NCBI GenBank assembly: GCA_015521265.1
Contig: WAON01000060.1
Coordinates: forward strand, 1 to 6,257
Reading direction: 5' to 3'
Source: Desulfurococcales archaeon
Lineage (GTDB): Archaea; Thermoproteota; Thermoprotei_A; Sulfolobales; Desulfurococcaceae
DNA length: 6,257 nucleotides
Shown here one piece after another: positions 5,244-6,257 of the stretch (position 1 is the first letter of the stretch; each line of letters starts with the position of its first letter). Below the pieces are notes generated by a model, which saw only the letters and a program-made list of their open reading frames with translations, did not search any database and was not told the origin of the DNA. The position numbers were made by a program, and so were the translations under genes.

Positions 5244-5810
5244 AAGCCCAATACTATAAACCGGCTTATAAATCGGTGTTCTAACCCTCTTAACTGTGAA
5301 GGAGCCTGTTTTCTCATCGAACAAGATCTTAACAATAGCATCTGCGAGGTGAACTATAACTGTTTTATCATCCCTGTTGTTCAACGGGTTAATAACTACA
5401 ACCTTCCAACCCCTCCGAGTAATACTTTTCAATACATTCCTAAGTAGTGGTAGCTTCGATACTAGTTCATGGCTGGGAAGATCCCATGGATAGGGTAGTA
5501 TGATGAACACCGTCCCTTCCCTAGTATCGGGTAGTAGGGATAGATCATAGACTATGCTCTCAACACTAGTAGCCCAAGACAAGCTGATCAACGGATTGCC
5601 CCGTATGAAGGGCTCCATATCCATATACAACCTATCAACATCGAGGAACTCCCTCCTAGAATAAATAACAACATGGACAGGCCCATAACGCGTCCTACGA
5701 TTAATAAGATCAGCAAGCTCGAAGCCATGCCTAGCCCAGTTAGAGTTAAGCTCAACGATCAATTCATCCCTTATACACTCATCAATCAGTGGAATACCAA
5801 ACCTAACCAT
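5232..5810 (-). CDS. small degenerate RecA/KaiC-like protein, function unknown
   Basis: This 192-residue soluble protein starts at ATG 5810. GGTG at 5822-5819 stands 8 bases upstream; a TTG at 5831 would add only seven residues. Its layout recalls archaeal RecA/KaiC-like ATPases. Residues 5-10 (Gly-Ile-Pro-Leu-Ile-Asp) resemble the usual Thr-Gly-Ile-Pro-x-Leu-Asp opening. A strand-helix unit follows at 17-37, where the P-loop should be. A strand at 101-106 lies where Walker B is expected, and His-Leu-Ala-Asp-Ala-Ile-Val-Lys-Ile (154-162) resembles a late core strand. However, the P-loop position reads Asn-Ser-Asn-Trp-Ala-Arg-His-Gly-Phe (22-30) with no Gly-Lys-Thr/Ser, and the Walker B strand ends Leu-Pro-Tyr-Pro-Trp-Asp. 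It therefore probably cannot hydrolyse ATP in the usual way. The fold assignment is an inference from pattern. It lies just upstream of pgk on the same strand, but pgk appears to have its own promoter. Confidence 0.7.
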   Translation of the reverse strand: MVRFGIPLIDECIRDELIVELNSNWARHGFELADLINRRTRYGPVHVVIYSRREFLDVDRLYMDMEPFIRGNPLISLSWATSVESIVYDLSLLPDTREGTVFIILPYPWDLPSHELVSKLPLLRNVLKSITRRGWKVVVINPLNNRDDKTVIVHLADAIVKILFDEKTGSFTVKRVRTPIYKPVYSIGLSVF

Positions 5811-5891
5811 AACCCCAACACCAATAAACAACAGTAACCTTAAAAGAAAGAGATAGGGGTAACCGAAACTATTAGGTAAAAATAATCAAAA

Positions 5892-5928
5892 CTGTGAAAA
5901 AGCAATTATTAGAATGAAAGGTTCACAG
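5892..5928. repeat. 7-bp inverted repeat in the A+T-rich gap
   Basis: CTGTGAA (5892-5898) and TTCACAG (5922-5928) are perfect reverse complements separated by 23 bases. The right arm lies inside the loop of the larger hairpin at 5907-5982, so the two structures would be interlaced or alternative. A single 7-bp repeat of this spacing could be chance. Confidence 0.35.
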
Positions 5929-5982
5929 ATGTTTATGTTGTATTCGGCAAACTTAGATATTTGAAAAACTTTCATTTTGATG
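5907..5982. repeat. 14-pair imperfect stem with long loop
   Basis: AATGAAAG (5913-5920) pairs perfectly with CTTTCATT (5969-5976). As RNA the stem extends outward to 5907/5982 with three G-U wobbles, giving 14 consecutive pairs around a 48-base loop. In DNA this is an 8-bp perfect repeat with partial flanks. It may be part of a non-coding RNA or leader, or a chance feature of A+T-rich sequence. Confidence 0.35.
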
Positions 5983-6026
5983 TATAGGGTGATCTAGTAA
6001 TTTTATACAAAATGTTTCTCAAATAT
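5957..6026. repeat. 12-of-13 inverted repeat
   Basis: Bases 5957-5969 (ATATTTGAAAAAC) pair with 6014-6026 (GTTTCTCAAATAT) at 12 of 13 positions, with a 44-base spacer. The left arm lies in the loop and right arm of the preceding stem, so both cannot form as simple hairpins together. This is the longest near-perfect inverted repeat I found in the gap. Confidence 0.35.
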
Positions 6027-6041
6027 TGCTTGTTCAATATT
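6022..6041. repeat. 7-6-7 dyad, possible operator
   Basis: AATATTG (6022-6028) and CAATATT (6035-6041) are perfect inverted arms around CTTGTT. A compact 20-bp dyad about 85 bases before the start at 6127 has the geometry of a site for a dimeric helix-turn-helix regulator. The low G+C makes such a dyad fairly likely by chance, and no regulator gene is in view. Confidence 0.3.
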
Positions 6042-6072
6042 AGCCAGTCTACTTATCATAAGATTAAAGAAT

Positions 6073-6086
6073 GGAAAAGAAATAAA
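6073..6086 (+). promoter_or_regulatory. candidate BRE/TATA for the gene at 6127
   Basis: A purine-rich GGAAAAGA is followed by AATAAA. A start about 26 bases further on, near 6109, would leave a leader of about 18 bases carrying the GGTG ribosome core at 6117-6120. The match to a TATA consensus is weak. CTATTTAA at 6104-6111 is an alternative, but it would place the start at or past the ATG. Confidence 0.25.
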
Positions 6087-6126
6087 CGTCTATCAGTCAA
6101 ATTCTATTTAATGTGTGGTGTAAGGT

Positions 6127-6257
6127 ATGGATGATATTCATAAGATAATTTTCTCAAAGTATTCCAAAATATTAGTGACCATTATTCTTATATTATTCAT
6201 CCTTTATTATTTCGAATATTATAATATAAATGTCTCCAATCAAACATATGATGAAGC
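6127..6257 (+). CDS. N-terminus of a membrane protein, possibly a GT-C glycosyltransferase (3' end missing)
   Basis: An open frame begins at ATG 6127 and runs off the window after 43 complete codons. GGTG at 6117-6120, 6 bases before the ATG, matches the ribosome-site pattern of other genes here. Residues 1-14 are basic and amphipathic, about 15-29 form one hydrophobic membrane helix, and 30-44 are polar, including Asn-Gln-Thr (sequon 38-40) and Tyr-Asp-Glu-Ala (41-44). A short cytoplasmic tail, one helix and then an acidic Asp-Glu in the first outer loop is the entry layout of GT-C dolichyl-phosphate-sugar glycosyltransferases (PMT/ArnT type). With so little sequence this is only a hint; a simple anchored surface protein is the alternative. 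The coding stretch is about 23% G+C, far below the left-hand genes, suggesting an accessory or transferred segment. Confidence 0.65.
   Translation, partial: MDDIHKIIFSKYSKILVTIILILFILYYFEYYNINVSNQTYDE

Larger units (their letters stand above)
5811..6126. other. A+T-rich divergent intergenic region
   Basis: About 300 bases separate the RecA-like gene (leftward) from the gene at 6127 (rightward). Bases 5881-6126 are about 27% G+C by hand count. I found no tRNA, no box C/D or H/ACA signature and no convincing small gene. It holds four inverted repeats, listed separately. Leftward TATA-like strings for the RecA-like gene are CTTTTAAGG (5846-5838) and a weaker run around 5870-5884. The first would give only a 5-base leader, so its role is doubtful. 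A rightward promoter candidate lies at 6073-6086. Confidence 0.6.

Noticed and set aside
5811..6126. tRNA or CRISPR-like content in the intergenic region
   Set aside because: No cloverleaf arms, T-loop motif or regularly spaced direct repeats were found.

Overview
The window looks like chromosomal DNA of a hyperthermophilic crenarchaeon. Desulfurococcales is the best guess from protein character, but no marker gene fixes this. The grounds are an archaeal-type (class II) glyceraldehyde-3-phosphate dehydrogenase, an archaeal-type phosphoglycerate kinase beside it, a DUF357-nucleotidyltransferase protein, TATA-like promoters, and GGTG Shine-Dalgarno cores 6-8 nt before most starts. These cores match the complement of the archaeal 16S 3' end.

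Left part, + strand (1-1933): the 3' portion of a flavodoxin-fold NAD(P)H:FMN reductase-like gene that enters from outside the window. It is followed by a secreted/multi-pass membrane protein of unknown function. That protein starts at TTG and is preceded by an 18-codon open frame whose stop overlaps the TTG.

Middle part, - strand (1930-5810): reading in the direction of transcription, a small degenerate RecA/KaiC-like protein (5810-5232), then pgk (5114-3882) and gap (3818-2766) as a probable two-gene operon, then a DUF357 + cytidylyltransferase-like protein (2658-1930) resembling archaeal FAD synthetase RibL. Pgk and Gap interconvert 3-phosphoglycerate and glyceraldehyde-3-phosphate, probably mainly in the gluconeogenic direction. 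The membrane-protein gene and the nucleotidyltransferase gene converge and share one CTAG as their stop codons, next to a GC-rich hairpin and a T7 run.

Right part (5811-6257): base composition drops sharply. By hand count the stretch 5881-6126 is about 27% G+C and 6127-6257 about 23%, against about 45% in one sampled line of pgk. This stretch holds a roughly 300-base non-coding region with several interlaced inverted repeats. A divergent + strand gene begins at 6127 with one membrane segment and a Tyr-Asp-Glu-Ala sequence, which hints at a GT-C glycosyltransferase. The window probably crosses here from a housekeeping segment into an accessory, possibly surface-glycosylation, segment.

No tRNA, rRNA, CRISPR, insertion sequence or complete novel system was seen. 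The least explained items are the degenerate ATPase-like protein beside pgk, the interlaced repeats, and the secreted membrane protein with its short upstream frame.
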